Shown piece by piece: positions 21,001-29,960 of a stretch of DNA of 64,000 nt (position 1 is the stretch's first letter; every line of letters begins with the position of its first letter). Made by a program: the position numbers and the translations under genes. The stretch spans positions 8,744,922-8,808,921 of the forward strand of contig OU744454.1 in the NCBI GenBank assembly GCA_916610825.1. The letters are read 5' to 3'. Below the pieces are notes generated by a model. The model saw only the letters and a program-made list of their open reading frames with translations, did no database searches and was not told the origin of the DNA. This DNA is from Haliclystus octoradiatus. Its lineage: Eukaryota > Cnidaria > Staurozoa > Stauromedusae > Haliclystidae.

Positions 21001-23527
21001 AGGGGTTGGCCCTAAGAAAAATATGCAATTAAAAGTTCCACGGTATGTCCAAGAATGTTGATTTAAGGGTTATCAAACACTTGCTGTGTTTGTGTTAATA
21101 TTTACTACACAAGGAATTAATGTGGAGGGTTGAGCATTCATGATTTGTGTCTTCCAACTTTTCCAAGGTTGATTTGTCATGCCACTTGATAGGCCTACTT
21201 TCTATTGTTATAAAGTGAAAAAGATCAACACATTAGCGTTGATAAATAAAAAATGCGAGCATGGTCGAATGAATATTAATATTGAGAAAGAAAACGCGGC
21301 CGTCAGGTTTTAATTTGTAGGAAACAGTTTTGAATAGTTAAAGTAGTTTGACGTTTAAAGAATGTTTGTACAGAAATTTTTATTTTATTATTTTGGATGA
21401 AGCACTCTTAAAGCTGGAAAGATATACAAATTATTAACCGAAAAAAGTCGCTTCATTGCCGGCTTCGTTGGGTGGACAGGCAAACTTCTGCTATCATCAA
21501 ATTTAAAAAACTTGACTTAATTTCCATTTGTTTTATTCAGCTAATTACAGACTAGGAATTTGCATAGCCTATATACTGTAATTACTCATTATGAACTTAT
21601 GATAAACAACTATATGTTGTCTCCTGCTCTTCTGTTTTGATTTGTTTGGATGGGAAACAATCGGCAAAAACCGATTAATGGATTGATTGTTATGACTAAT
21701 CGGCGGCTAACTAATCGGCATCGAAAATCGGTGAATGTCATCATTGTCTCACCTCTAGAACCAGTTTATGAACTCTTTATGAACTCTATTCATTATTGTT
21801 TTTGAATAGATATATCACTATCAGAGCGTAAATATTACTACAGTGTGTCGCAATTGTGTTATTTGACTTTCTGGGAAGGTTATAAAGTAAAACCACAATT
21901 GATGTTGATAATTATAATGACTTAAAAAATAAATTAAAATAAAATATAGATCTTGTGGATAATGGTATGGTCATACTGACCAATACTCTCCAACTGACAC
22001 ACACAAGCCAATTAAGCAATATCAATTGTCAATCAATTACAGCCCATGCATAAACGTGATAAAAAATCTCAGATATTTATAGGTAAAAATTGGCTCACTA
22101 CAACTACTGTAATTGAAATTTTACGTTTCTCTTTCTATGACTTTACTATATAATCAGAAATTTCCATTTGCCTTTGAATTTTTCTAGCCCTCTCCAATCC
22201 TGGTTTTCAGACTTTGTTGGACACTGCAATTTGTCAATACTGTAATCTTCTCATTTATTTAAATGATCAAATAGCCTTATTACAGCCAAATCAGTTTCCT
22301 GTAAATCAAACATTTTACCCACATTAGCTTACTTTTTAACTTTTTAACCTTTTAGGCCTACCTGACTTTGATTTTGATGATTTGATAATTGCCTTTGTGA
22401 ATTTTCTTTCGAAATGATCTCGGTGAATGGAGTTACAAGCAAACATTGAATTGCGGCGTTAATGAAACAAGTATTCCCAATGTTTGTCAGTCCGCATATA
22501 TAGGGTGAAGCAGATTCGTCTGAAATATAGAAAAATATAAATTTGATTGTGAAATCTATCTGCAGGTGAATTACTGGTAGAATAATAAGATGATGAAAAA
22601 GGTGAATCAGACAAAAGTTATGAAAGTTGAGACTATTGATCATTAAAGAGACATAACTTTTCTATAGATGTTAAATTCAATAGGAATTACCATTTGTAAC
22701 ATTTATGAAGTGACCACGATAGACAGGTGGCTGCTAAATAGGGTGACCTTTATACACAGGTTTTAGAGTTTCACTTCATTGCTATTATTTTTATGAAATT
22801 CTCAATATGACCATTTTGATGATATTGAATTGAAGTCATGACTTTTATATTTTCGCATAAATAATGTCACTATAAAATGGCTACGTTCCAAACCATAGAG
22901 CATTCCATCTAAGGTTTGACTAGTATATCAAAGGCCCTGATAAACAAAGAAGAACAAAGAATAAGAGTTTTGAACATCCCAACAAATCACACAGAATATT
23001 ATTGTAAAGCAAAATATCTTGTTGGGAAAGTAAACTACTGTATATATATATATATATATTATATATATTGATTTTTCATAATTTATAATTTCAGAATTCT
23101 AAAATTTATAGAAACGGTCACTACAGCTTACGAAATATATAATTTAAGGAATATTGTAATTAAATTTTGCCTATCCTCTGTGTAACATGTTCATAGTGTA
23201 CATAATATTATATGGCTCATTTCCAATTATGGAATCATTCAAGACAACATATCTCACCTTCAACATCAGCATGTCTGTACGTATCAAGATATGGTAGAGC
23301 GAGAGGAAATGGTCCAAATTGTGTTGGTGAATTTGCTAATTGATCTTTTTGAGATTCAGAACTTTTATGAAGAAGTGAATCTTGAGTTGCGATTGTTGGC
23401 AAGCCAACCCCCTGAAAGGCCCTTGAGAGATCAGTATCAAGCATAATGTTTTTCAAGTCGTCACTGCTTTTCTTTAGGGCACCATTATCACCAAATTCTT
23501 GCCATGAATCCTCTATTCCGCTGTCAT
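5979..23527 (-). CDS. Ubiquitin-specific protease gene with embedded UBL and RING-type finger (spliced, partial)
   Basis: Gene-level entry; the exons are listed separately. Placed exons in transcript order are 23258-23527, 22362-22519, 20562-20690, 13592-13797, 11989-12052, 11794-11887, then (after unplaced sequence) about 10494-10603, 7952-8296 and 5979-6046. The first six join in phase and carry the Cys box, a QQD-like box and the first CxxC of the USP fingers. The last three carry a probable UBL strand and a RING-type finger. USPs are papain-fold cysteine proteases that remove ubiquitin. Large insertions, often a UBL, between the two zinc-binding CxxC pairs are known in the USP4/11/15 and related groups. 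A RING in this place is not something I know. The second CxxC, the His/Asp box, the start codon and the stop codon were not located. Confidence 0.8.
7460..7887. mobile_element. Degraded MITE with ~28-bp inverted termini
   Basis: The left end (gggactatccataaacgtac) and the reverse complement of the right end (ggagccatccataaagtac) match imperfectly. The interior is non-coding with G-rich runs near both ends. It resembles a widespread invertebrate MITE type whose ends read 'GTCCATA...TACGT', but the superfamily is not certain. It lies in the intron between the two RING exons. Confidence 0.55.
7952..8296 (-). CDS. USP gene exon: end of UBL-like segment and most of a RING-type zinc finger
   Basis: 345 nt on the minus strand between the acceptor ttactgttttag and the donor gtaagtg; phase 0 at both ends, 115 codons. 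The N-terminal part reads DKKKHKIVAYEV, resembling the last strand of UBL insertions in USP proteins, where an 'aYEv' string is usual. A serine-rich acidic linker of about 50 residues follows, then HTCAICLEEM...HSSCGGAICEQC...FPCP. The Cys pairs fit a RING: CxxC, CxxxxCxxC, and CP completed as CPVC by the next exon. The usual His after the third Cys is Gly, though a His lies three residues before that Cys. By itself it could belong to a separate RING gene; strand, order and phase favour the USP gene. Confidence 0.75.
8297..10485. other. Intron of the USP gene
   Basis: Non-coding sequence between the RING exon and the UBL exon. It contains a fragment of a TTCATGAACAG-type repeat (8610-8665), also present at 14.08-14.22 and 20.79-21.0 kb, a TA-rich run at 9436-9457 and a small foldback element at 10277-10397. 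Confidence 0.55.
10277..10397. mobile_element. Short foldback element with hairpin core
   Basis: Ends are AGTGACCAC and GTGGTCACT. The core has nested perfect hairpins around gcatgcgtagcatgc and cgaagccaacttcg. About 120 bp, non-coding, less than 100 bp from the UBL exon end. Confidence 0.55.
10494..10603 (-). CDS. Probable USP gene exon: UBL-like segment
   Basis: A minus-strand frame begins after the acceptor ttgcattcatag (an in-frame TAG lies inside the acceptor, fixing the upstream limit). It reads LNSKVIDVITCNKC...KYLNKLLQD...VQIFIDRYNRK. A possible donor (AAA|GTACCG) would end it in phase 0, matching the phase-0 start of the next exon. The pattern of a helix (KYLNKLLQD) followed by a hydrophobic strand (VQIFIDRYN) and then IVAYEV in the next exon suits a ubiquitin-like fold, but sequence similarity is weak. 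Its junction with the upstream CxxC exon is unresolved, so at least one exon between them is missing. A reading as a finger region (CNKC) is an alternative. Both ends are approximate. Confidence 0.5.
10604..11793. other. Intronic sequence between finger exon and UBL exon; one unresolved exon expected
   Basis: The finger exon leaves one base over, so another exon must exist before the phase-0 UBL exon. A tempting minus-strand candidate starts at 10978 after acceptor gtttgatttacag; it would read VTYMTRYIRDYKQKF, suited to the segment after a USP finger, but hits an in-frame TAA before the gtaaaaatt donor at 10907-10899. It could be a poorly predicted junction or sequence error. Confidence 0.4.
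11794..11887 (-). CDS. USP gene exon: first zinc-finger CxxC and LSLPIP motif
   Basis: 94 nt on the minus strand between the acceptor cattttgtag and the donor gtaaagta. It enters in phase 0 and leaves one base. It reads VTCEKCGHSSFSYESF followed by MCLSLPIP. C-x2-C followed by an aromatic/acidic stretch and LSLPIP is the signature of the USP fingers subdomain. The upstream exon ends ...GQYKST, so the junction rebuilds the usual G-x-x-x-S-x-V-x-C pattern. Confidence 0.9.
11989..12052 (-). CDS. USP gene exon linking QQD box to fingers
   Basis: 64 nt on the minus strand between acceptor gttttcag and donor gtaggt. It takes two bases from the previous exon and ends in phase 0. It reads KHMLSNNSPITCNFLGQYKST; the F-x-G-Q-y-x-S segment is the standard sequence just before the first finger CxxC in USPs. 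The previous exon ends ...SDIAW, giving the familiar A-W plus S-I-x-x-x-F-x-G layout. Confidence 0.88.
12053..13591. other. Intron of the USP gene
   Basis: No placed exon. On the minus strand, a segment near 12570-12668 after acceptor tgtaatttacag is open and reads EHIVQLLNNNFKDEG, but its phase does not fit between the neighbouring USP exons and the opposite strand is equally open, so it is not called. 12798-13034 plus is another open stretch with no motif. Confidence 0.45.
13592..13797 (-). CDS. USP gene exon: QQD-like box
   Basis: 206 nt on the minus strand between acceptor ttatcgacag and donor gtaagct; starts in phase 0 and leaves two bases. It begins HDCQEFILYLLNVIHD, the USP 'QQDAxEFLxxLLDxLHE' box, with the preceding exon supplying FKQ. 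An acidic, charged insertion of about 35 residues follows (NNYEQTNTCDDEK ... ESKRLRLDRE), ending ...SDIAW. The box shapes the oxyanion side of the active site in USP enzymes. Confidence 0.9.
14409..14439 (-). ncRNA. Hammerhead-ribozyme-like core motif
   Basis: On the minus strand: CTGATGA (14439-14433), a 5-bp stem GATAT/ATATC enclosing an 8-nt loop, then GAAAC (14413-14409). CUGAUGA, stem II and GAAA form the conserved hammerhead core, and hammerhead ribozymes are known in the pseudo-LTRs of Penelope-like elements. The cleavage-site strand and stems I and III were not resolved by eye. It lies about 290 bp beyond the 3' end of the neighbouring PLE, so it may be a relic of another copy. Confidence 0.4.
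14728..15266 (-). repeat. PLE pseudo-LTR, 3' copy
   Basis: Nearly identical to 17356-17893 in the same orientation (538-539 bp). It contains the start of the element's long frame (antisense around 14816), the UTR, and the C-terminal GIY-YIG codons. Direct duplication of this segment around the body is the tandem pseudo-LTR arrangement of Penelope-like elements. Confidence 0.88.
14983..15681 (-). pseudogene. PLE polyprotein, C-terminal part: RT thumb and GIY-YIG endonuclease
   Basis: In the same frame as 15682-16461, separated only by a TAA where the sister copy has a sense codon. It contains MLHRAHRLCSSE typical of the PLE RT thumb, then VIYHFKCGLCEADYVGYTCR and ERIDEHNKSN, a GIY-YIG core preceded by a CxxC pair. 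The GIY-YIG nuclease nicks target DNA for priming in Penelope elements. It ends with KVFK just before the UTR. Confidence 0.88.
15682..16461 (-). pseudogene. PLE polyprotein, reverse transcriptase core
   Basis: 260 codons of RT. Motifs in order: HLYGLPKTHK, SFDVSALFTNVPL (motif A, with the catalytic Asp in FDV), GVAMGSPLGPLLANVF (motif B), YWRYVDDTLAI (motif C, YVDD), and NLPFLGIKMT. All are diagnostic of Penelope RT, which is related to telomerase RT. The catalytic residues are intact. A one-base difference in a run of A at about 16450 shifts this frame relative to the N-terminal part. Confidence 0.92.
16431..17450 (-). pseudogene. PLE polyprotein, N-terminal region
   Basis: 339 codons starting at an ATG that lies within the upstream pseudo-LTR. 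A basic, helical N-terminal region is followed by LKRNKNIVITKPDKGNGIVI, the conserved PLE segment before the RT fingers, and a basic KKRRGRPAKHPHP patch that resembles an AT-hook. The frame ends shortly after meeting the RT frame at 16461-16431 because of a homopolymer indel. Confidence 0.85.
17356..17893 (-). repeat. PLE pseudo-LTR, 5' copy
   Basis: A direct repeat of 14728-15266 with few differences, including a 2-nt deletion in the GIY-YIG codons. Its right edge (17893) abuts the inverted sister copy without spacer. Confidence 0.88.
17894..19510 (+). pseudogene. Inverted, truncated sister copy of the PLE
   Basis: The plus-strand copy of 15235-16850 in opposite orientation. It starts at NEIDTKAEFEKAY and ends within IYHFKCGLC, so both the N-terminus and the GIY-YIG domain are absent. 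Two single-base indels (near 18600 and 18826) split the frame into 17887-18660, 18609-18836 and 18793-19533. RT motifs A (FDVSALFTNVPL), B (GVAMGSPLGPLLANVF) and C (YWRYVDDTLAI) remain. Its end overlaps the sequence of the adjoining pseudo-LTR edge by about 34 nt, so the missing 3' part is present upstream in inverted orientation. Confidence 0.88.
19506..19702 (+). pseudogene. Coding-like tail homologous to 33029-33229
   Basis: Immediately after the truncated PLE the sequence matches the minus-strand segment at 33.0-33.2 kb. Read in frame it gives NSLVENKWVPVRGKR, then EEHVLIENFSLSKEAISQ and ends GYTL plus stop, interrupted by one nonsense codon after RVRHK. Two copies in different places with the same C-terminal end suggest a transposon-borne or processed gene fragment. 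The family is not recognised. Confidence 0.6.
20562..20690 (-). CDS. USP gene exon between Cys box and QQD box
   Basis: 129 nt on the minus strand, acceptor tgctattttacag, donor gtaataat, phase 0 at both ends, 43 codons. It starts LLVQKKIKEILDKLATGKYS and ends PFTDFKQ. The helix-rich sequence ending in F-x-Q, directly before HDCQEF of the next exon, is the usual arrangement ahead of the QQD box. Confidence 0.88.
20691..22361. other. Intron of the USP gene with short repeats
   Basis: It contains TTCATGAAC/GTTTATGAAC-like repeats at 20790-21000 and a ~140-bp repeat at 21620-21760 whose inverted copy lies at 50490-50620. No further exon seen. Confidence 0.6.
21620..21760 (+). repeat. Dispersed repeat with ATCGG-rich inverted motifs
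   Basis: Matches the reverse complement of 50490-50620 (shared blocks include GGATGGGAAACAATCGGCAA and ACTAATCGGCATCGAA). Internal ATCGG/CCGAT motifs can fold back. Probably a MITE or SINE; class not determined. Confidence 0.65.
22362..22519 (-). CDS. USP gene exon: catalytic Cys box
   Basis: 158 nt on the minus strand, acceptor tctatatttcag, donor gtaggcc. It takes one base from the previous exon and ends in phase 0. It reads DESASPYICGLTNIGNTC, then FINAAIQCLLVTPF. GLxNxGNTCFxNxxxQCL is the USP Cys box and the Cys of NTC is the catalytic nucleophile. It continues TEIISKENSQRQLSNHQNQSQ. Compared with most USPs the stretch to the QQD box is short. Confidence 0.95.
23038..23071. repeat. (TA)n microsatellite
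   Basis: A short TA run inside the USP intron between the first two placed exons. Confidence 0.9.
23258..23527 (-). CDS. USP gene exon: N-terminal linker
   Basis: 270 nt on the minus strand. Donor gtgagat leaves one base that completes GAC (Asp) with the Cys-box exon. The acceptor is probably ...ttgattag at 23528-23529 (two leading bases); an alternative at 23521-23522 would shorten it. It encodes about 90 residues including GIEDSWQEFGDNGALKKSS and FPLALPYLDTY, without a recognised domain. The transcript start lies further right and was not found. Confidence 0.7.
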
Positions 23528-23529
23528 CT

Positions 23530-24840
23530 AATCAATTTAAAATGCTCAGTTATATTGCAGCGAATGATACTGTATCTAGTTCTTGTTCGATCAAAGCATG
23601 GAGCGTTGCTCCTGTTGCAAATAAAACTAACGGTGCCGCTCTCCCCAAATATGATCAGTGAGAAGAGGAATTTTTCAAACATGAGTCACATGATAGGGAC
23701 CTCTTAGCTTAAGGGCAAGTTAACGACAGCACAGATCGGGAAAGTGTGCGACCAAGGATGCATTTTTTCTTACAAAATATATTTAATTTTACCCAGTTGG
23801 ATTATACATTTAAGAAAGTTGCAAAAGGTATAGATATCATCTTAAAAATCATGGAAATTATGCCATTTTCTTGTAAACTATGGGTACGATTAAGAAACGC
23901 AAATCTGAAATTCCAGCCGCCAAAGTGATTGCACGGCTAATCAGCGCCGGATTAACATTTCAGGGCCCCTAAGCACTCCCTCTCTAAAGGGCCCTAAAAT
24001 GGGTGTGGCAAACATAGAATTAGCTCAAGTTACCATCTCAGTTTGAATATTCATAGTGCCCGCAAACAGTGCTCATTCTTTCCTTTCTGGTAGGCACAGT
24101 TCCGTTCATCTTATATCATCATGTTCATCTGTTACAAGCTGAGCTTGCAGTGGCAGTAGCTTTCATATAGGCCTACTGCAGATTACAGACAAGGAGCAGT
24201 GTAGCTGGCAGTGTGAGCAGTTAAAAATAGTGGAATGGATAGCCTATGTATAAATGTATAGCTTATGAATGTGAAATCTTGAGAAATGATAATTGGACCT
24301 TCATGAAGTCTAGACCTTCATGGAACTGAGCTGGTCTTGTTTGTGTAATTTTGTGTGAAATCTGATTCATAAATTATGACTATTGACTTGGACTTCGTGA
24401 CTGACTGTGGTGAGGACAGAAGCCGGTCTGCAAAGCATGGCAGCTGCGCCTCGGAGATAAACATTTTCTTGTGATTGCCACCCCTGAAGCTGTAGTTTTC
24501 ATCAAAATTCGGCAGTAAAATTAATTTTTTGTCAGTTTCTTCATAATTTTTGCTGAAAAAATGGGTTTTGCAGTCCCTGGAGTCAAATTTGATCAGCTGC
24601 TGCCCCCGCCCTTAACTTTTCGGCGCTGCCGACCCTGAGATCTCGTCATCGTTGAGATTGCCATTATTTGCCAGACTGTAAAGTTTGTGAAGTGCGCACC
24701 TAATGTAATTTTGGAAACTCGAAACTGCGCATCTGAAAACGCGAGTTTAGCGCATCTAGAAAAGGCGAATAAATTTTACAGCTGATCCTAAAACCCTGGC
24801 CAAATGAAGCCAACATTTTCCAAACATTTGATACATTTTG
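23530..24840. other. Intergenic or upstream USP intron, no gene recognised
   Basis: Open stretches at 23446-23928 on the plus strand overlap the antisense of the USP linker exon or lack motifs. No splice-supported exon was seen. Confidence 0.5.
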
Positions 24841-24846
24841 CATCAA

Positions 24847-24987
24847 TGTTGTGAAAATGCTGCCTTCATTTGGCCACCCCAGCCAGCATTTTGCCAGCAA
24901 TTTCACAACATCGATAGCGATGTCGTGAAAATGACTGGCAAAATGCAGGCTAGGGTGGCCAAATGAAGCCAGCATTTTCACAACATC
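24847..24987. mobile_element. Foldback element, imperfect ~140-bp palindrome
   Basis: The left half (gttgtgaaaatgctg ... cacaacatcg) pairs with the right half over nearly its whole length, centred near 24916 on the sequence cgatagcgatg. Related blocks (GGCCAAATGAAGCCAGCAT) recur at 25793-26090. Confidence 0.75.
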
Positions 24988-25145
24988 CGGAGCCGGAAAG
25001 AAATTTCTAAAAGGGAAAATCATCTTATGCGTCATTCGATTAAGATTAATATTTATTCAAATTGTTCTCGTTCAATAATATCTTTCTTTTTGGTTGTCCT
25101 TCTTTGCTGTACTTTGTGGACCATTTTAAATCAAACCTCACTACA

Positions 25146-25230
25146 TTTTGATTAGCTCAGTTGACAGAGCAGCCGAACTTCAGATCGGATCATATCTGAT
25201 CGACTGTGGTTCAAATCCCCCTGAGGTCAA
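25146..25230 (+). repeat. tRNA-like sequence (A and B boxes), probably SINE or tRNA relic
   Basis: An A-box-like TAGCTCAGTTG (25153-25163) and a B-box-like GGTTCAAATCC (25208-25218) lie about 45 nt apart, as in tRNA internal promoters. The acceptor and T-stem pairing is poor and the anticodon loop is eight bases, so a functional tRNA is unlikely. Confidence 0.45.
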
Positions 25231-25792
25231 CTCAGCCTTGACTTTATCTGTAACATCAAATGAGTAGGCCTACCATCTAAGGATGGCGGATGGAATGGTT
25301 CAGAAGGAATTGCATTGTGAGGGGCTGCGGCGCATCGTTGCGCATTGACAATCAAGGCCTATCTGCCATGAAATCTGTTGAAATTGATCTGCAGTGTCGC
25401 GACTGAGATCTAAGGAGCGTTTAACATCATTGCTCTTAGCGAAAAGAGGAATAGAGGAGTGGTACGGGTGCCTTTGGTAGGGTGTCACCATCCAAATTAC
25501 TGTTCTTTTTCACTACATTTTAATAATCAGTCTCTGAATCGTATGTACTTTCTTTGTCACTGTCCATCGCAGAAATATTAAAATCACTTGAGAATTTCGA
25601 GAAAATAGCAAACACTGCTACAGAAAATGACAAACTATATTATTTGTATTTTTCGACTCATATGAAATGATTTATCAGAATCTTCCTAGCAAGACTTTTG
25701 CGTCAAACTGTTGTCATTAAGTGACTAAATTAAAACATTATGTAATCTTTGACCAATAGTAGAGACGTTTTTTTCATTCTTTGACATTCGAT

Positions 25793-26090
25793 ATGTCAAA
25801 TGTTGTGAAAATGCTGGCTGGAGTGGCCAAATGAAGCCAGCATTTTCCCCACATTGAAGAGAACAATAGAATGTTGGACAATTTTTTGATCATCTTCAAA
25901 GCGCCAGCCAACAAAATCCAACACCGAAATTTGTTGGCTAGGGTGACCAAATGAAGCCAGCATTTTGCCAACATTTGATAAGAATTTCGCTCAATGTTGT
26001 GGAAATGCTGGCTGGGGTGGCCAAATGAAGCCAGCATTTACACAGCATCGATGTTGTGAAAAAGCTGGAGAAATGCTGGCTTCATTTAGC
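25793..26090. repeat. Cluster of the same foldback repeat family as 24847-24987
   Basis: Three diverged copies of a TGTTG(T)GAAAATGCTGGCT / GCCAAATGAAGCCAGCAT unit in alternating orientation. Non-coding. Confidence 0.7.
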
Positions 26091-26102
26091 CGGCGCTTAA
26101 CG

Positions 26103-26170
26103 TTGCGATGGCCTAGTGGCTAGTGTGTTCACTTTTTGCTTTATCAAGGCCGTATTCAAGTCTTCGTAAG
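26103..26170 (+). repeat. Second tRNA-like sequence, degenerate
   Basis: TGGCCTAGTGGCTAGTG resembles an A box of Ser/Leu-type tRNAs and GTATTCAAGTC a weak B box 32 nt later. It directly follows the foldback cluster. Probably a SINE fragment. Confidence 0.3.
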
Positions 26171-28607
26171 GGACAAAATTTGTTTGATTTTTTCGCTGAT
26201 TTTTCATTTTCAACACTTCTAAATTGTCTTCAGTGCAACATACACTTACGAAAACATTAAAAAGTAGCAGTTTATGATAATTGATGAATTCTACAGTAAA
26301 TTACCTAAGGATTTACCTTCCTTATAAAACTTGAACTTTACTGAAAATTCAGAAATTGCGCGTCCAAATAGAAATGCGCGTCTTCCTTGCCCAAGAAAAA
26401 AAGTAGCCCTACGAAAACTTGGTGCGCGCCCAAGATATTGGGTGCGCACAACACATATTGCAGTCTGGATTATTTGTAGACTGGGACAGAAGTGACTTCC
26501 TATCACTTTAAATACAGTAGCCTACAGCGAATTCACTGATGGCTCTTCAAATTGGACTAGGCATGATGCGCATCAGATCATCGATCGCATATCACATTCA
26601 CATTTCACAACAAAGAACAAACCTGATAATTTGAAGCTGGATCCTGATGAAGCAGAGTCTTCTTGATGAAGTTCCATAAACAAATTCCACAACTCTTCGT
26701 AAAGAAGGCTCTATTTTTAGTCAAATTTCAAAAATATAATGCTAGATTGGTGACTTTTTTTCTGTTAGAAGATTATGTATTCGAGAAACAATCAAATATT
26801 GTTGCTGATTTCCTTTTTACTTTCTTTTACATTCAAACTACTATTTATAAATGACCTCCCATCAGGGTTGAAGACGAGGCTTTCGACTATAGATTTTATG
26901 CCATCATATCGAGGACATCTTATCCTGCGCACAGATCGAAACCATCTTTAGAGGATTAGACCGATTAGTACTAGGGTTGGTCATACTCTAGGTAGGTCCT
27001 ACCCAATGCCATAAATAGTGGGAGGGGTGTGGGTTCCCAAGAGTCGAATACAAAATTTCGTCGTATCTGCCTTGCGTCTTTTCGCAAGAATGATGCTGAT
27101 AAGCAGCTGCAGGGAAAATATAAATATCTTATCAATTTAAATCCAGAATACAATCCATCAGATTAAAATGCGTTATGAAGCAGAAGGGAGATATACCAAG
27201 GTATACTTTATTTATTTTTCATTTCGTAAAATGAAAATGCTGTTGTCAAAATGTCTGCTAAAAGGCACGCACAAAAAACAAATTTCCAAAAATGTTCTCT
27301 TTTTCTCCTTGGAAGGACAAGATATCTCCCTTCATGGTCGTCGCCTCTGACCAATGTATGAATCACATTCCGAAAAAAACATTTGGTTCTAAGGAAATGG
27401 GGGATATATAGAAATAGAAGTACAGACAGTGTTAACGACATTGTCACATTAACGCAATATTGACTAGTGACCGATCAAGTACTCAGTCGATAATTGTAGC
27501 TCCTATGGGTCAGTAAGTAGTTTGTCAACATTGTCTGGATGTCTCCGACACTAACAATTCAGATTATCCATCTTTGGACCATCGGCCGAATTTCTATATG
27601 TACTTTTAGCTACATTTAAATATCATGCAAAGCATTATGCAAGTATAAGCCAGTAAATAACATGATTATCATCATCATGTTTTCAGTTAATCTTGAGTTA
27701 ATTACGTAATGAAATTTTTTCAAAGGACTGATTCCCCCGTCACCTGAGTAGTCATAGATTTCAAACCTGTTAGCATGATCAACCGGTAATGATCATATTT
27801 TGAGATCGGTACAGTAAGCTTATATATTCAAGTCGATATCTGTTGACGTCCTTCCGAAGCGTAGCAACTGGTTCTAAACTGAGAGGAAGATTACCAATGG
27901 ACAAAAATTGATGTCTTAAAAACTCTTTAACTACAGCTCAACTACTAATCAATTAATACCTCTACCTTACATAAATTATTATTATGATTACATAAATAGA
28001 TTTGTAATTTCTGAGGGGGGTACATTTCATTACGCTTTAACGGAGTTGCTCAAATAGAAGTTTAGGAGAATGACCATAAAAATATTTCAGATCATTCAAA
28101 AACAAAAACTAAATTTTTTCTGGTAAAGCATATACCCTAAGTATTTTTTCCAAATTTGAAAATGGGCGGAAAGTCCAATCAGGATATTGTATGCGGTATT
28201 TATAATTAATTGATATATAGTCATTATAGCTACTGCAAATATAATTAGTCATCGTGCTGAACTTGCGATTACATTTCCTGATCTCTGGGAGATACTTCAA
28301 ACAAATAAATAATAAATCAAATCAAATTAGACGAGTGCCATTTACAGTATCTCTTTTCAAAAGTTCAATATCTGAAGTTCAGCCTTAGTTATGGGGTTGT
28401 GTATTCTGCTGTAAGTCGCTTACATAAAACTCCCTTTCATAAGCCAGCTAAATATAGCTTCACCAGAAAAATATCATTTTCAGAATATGCTTTTTTAATA
28501 CGAAAACAAAATTAATATTTACTGATGATAAAATATTTATCTACTTCGTGCATATACGATATTGAGAGAAGTGAAGCTTAACAAATAGCTAAATGCAGCT
28601 ATTATAT
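26171..28607. other. Intergenic, no gene recognised
   Basis: Short open frames (for example 26291-26506 minus, 27208-27447 minus) lack motifs and splice context. Nothing further identified. Confidence 0.5.
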
Positions 28608-28840
28608 CTACAAAAACATTATAATGATCAATTCTTTTCGAACAAAACTAAATAAGTTATGTCCTGCTTTTGGTGTTGCATAAATGTCTTTCAGATTATA
28701 GTCGTGGTGGCTCTTGACATGATGTTTGACGTTTCTAGCAATTTCTAATATTGGAAAATCAAGAGTCGATACAGTCCAATGTGTGAGCATTGTGTCAATC
28801 AACTTATAAAAATTTTATTCCTGGAAGCTCCATCATAAAT

Positions 28841-29070
28841 CTACATTCCCCATTTATTCATTTCCTGGATTTCATTTGCCCAAAAAGTTGTTTGTTCTTC
28901 TGTCCGTTTTCTGGTTTCTTTCATTTGTTTCACAATCTCAGCATGAGATAAAGGTTCTTCTACCAAACGATCATTTTTTATATTTTCTATTTCACTTTCA
29001 AGTTCTTTCCTTAATTCTTCATCATCACGAGAATGGAATTCTCCATTCATAATATCTTTAAACCTCTGAT
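28841..29070 (-). CDS. Terminal exon of an unrecognised gene, charged helical protein
   Basis: 230 nt on the minus strand from acceptor ttaattttcag to a TAG stop. It takes one base from an unseen upstream exon. It reads QRFKDIMNGEF, EELRKELESEIENIKNDR, KQMKETRKRTEEQTTFW and ends MNKWGM. The sequence is strongly charged and predicted helical, consistent with a coiled coil. The family is not recognised. Downstream on the same strand, 28608-28802 is open (LIDTMLTHWTVSTLDF) without good splice signals. Its upstream exons are not identified; the ARF gene at 30.2 kb is on the other strand. Confidence 0.5.
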
Positions 29071-29840
29071 CTGAAAATTAATTTTGTATAAGTATCATTA
29101 GAAATGAACGTCAGAACATATTATATATTAACGTGGCCCTTTTTATTAAAAATAGATAGATAATTGTCTCTGGCAAGTTCACCACAGCCTTATTTGTAAA
29201 ATGTTTGAGAATCTGCTATATCCTCGTCATGTAATAGTGTCTGTTATAAATTATATATTTGGAATTTATAATGAACTTGAGCTATCATAATGACATTGCT
29301 CGTATAAGAAAGTTGATAAACGAATTCCTATTATGATCAACCGTAGTAGAGCCTTATGAACACATTCAATAGTTTATTTTACATTTTCCATTATCTTCAT
29401 AAGAAGAATCATTTATTCTCCTGATATATAATTGTCGTATAGCTGGCTTGCTATATACGACATTGAGTCCCATGCTTACTTGTTGACTTCCATGTTTCTT
29501 TAGGTAGATTTAAGCTCGCACTGTGTAGTTACCAGACCAGTGGCATTACATATATTGTCTAGGGGGAGGGGGGAAATACAAATAACACATAGCAGTACTG
29601 GGACGTGCAAATTTCTATTGTGCCCTTTTCAAGCTGTTGAACATAGATTCTACCCCATATCCTCATATCTTGAGATTTAAGTTAAAATAAAAACAATAGA
29701 GCAGAGAGCGTCACGTCGTTTGAAAGAGATAATTCTAGCTAATTCTATTAAGAACGTTATATCGGGTCATGAAAAGTGATACTCAATTGCCATTTTAAAT
29801 TAGAGTTTTCTCTTAGCCCAATGCCGTTTATAGTGACTCG

Positions 29841-29960
29841 ATGGTTCATTAGCCTCGTTCCATCACGGCCCTCATTTCTGCGCGGCGCTCCAGTGAGGCT
29901 AAAGGTTCTGGAGCACAGCGCGGAAAAGAGGGCCGTGATGGAATGAGGCTAATGGTTCAT
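29841..29960. mobile_element. Palindromic MITE with 9-bp target duplication
   Basis: The element (29850-29951) starts TAGCCTCGTTCCATCACGGC and ends with the near reverse complement, flanked on both sides by ATGGTTCAT (29841-29849, 29952-29960). A 9-bp duplication suggests a Mutator-like source, although an 8-bp hAT-type reading is possible with other end choices. It lies about 210 bp upstream of the ARF-family coding region. Confidence 0.8.

Noticed and set aside
23446-23928. Three overlapping plus-strand frames
   Set aside because: The first is antisense to the USP linker exon; the others have no motif or splice context.
25146-25230. Functional tRNA gene
   Set aside because: A and B boxes are present but acceptor and T stems do not pair well and the anticodon loop has eight bases.
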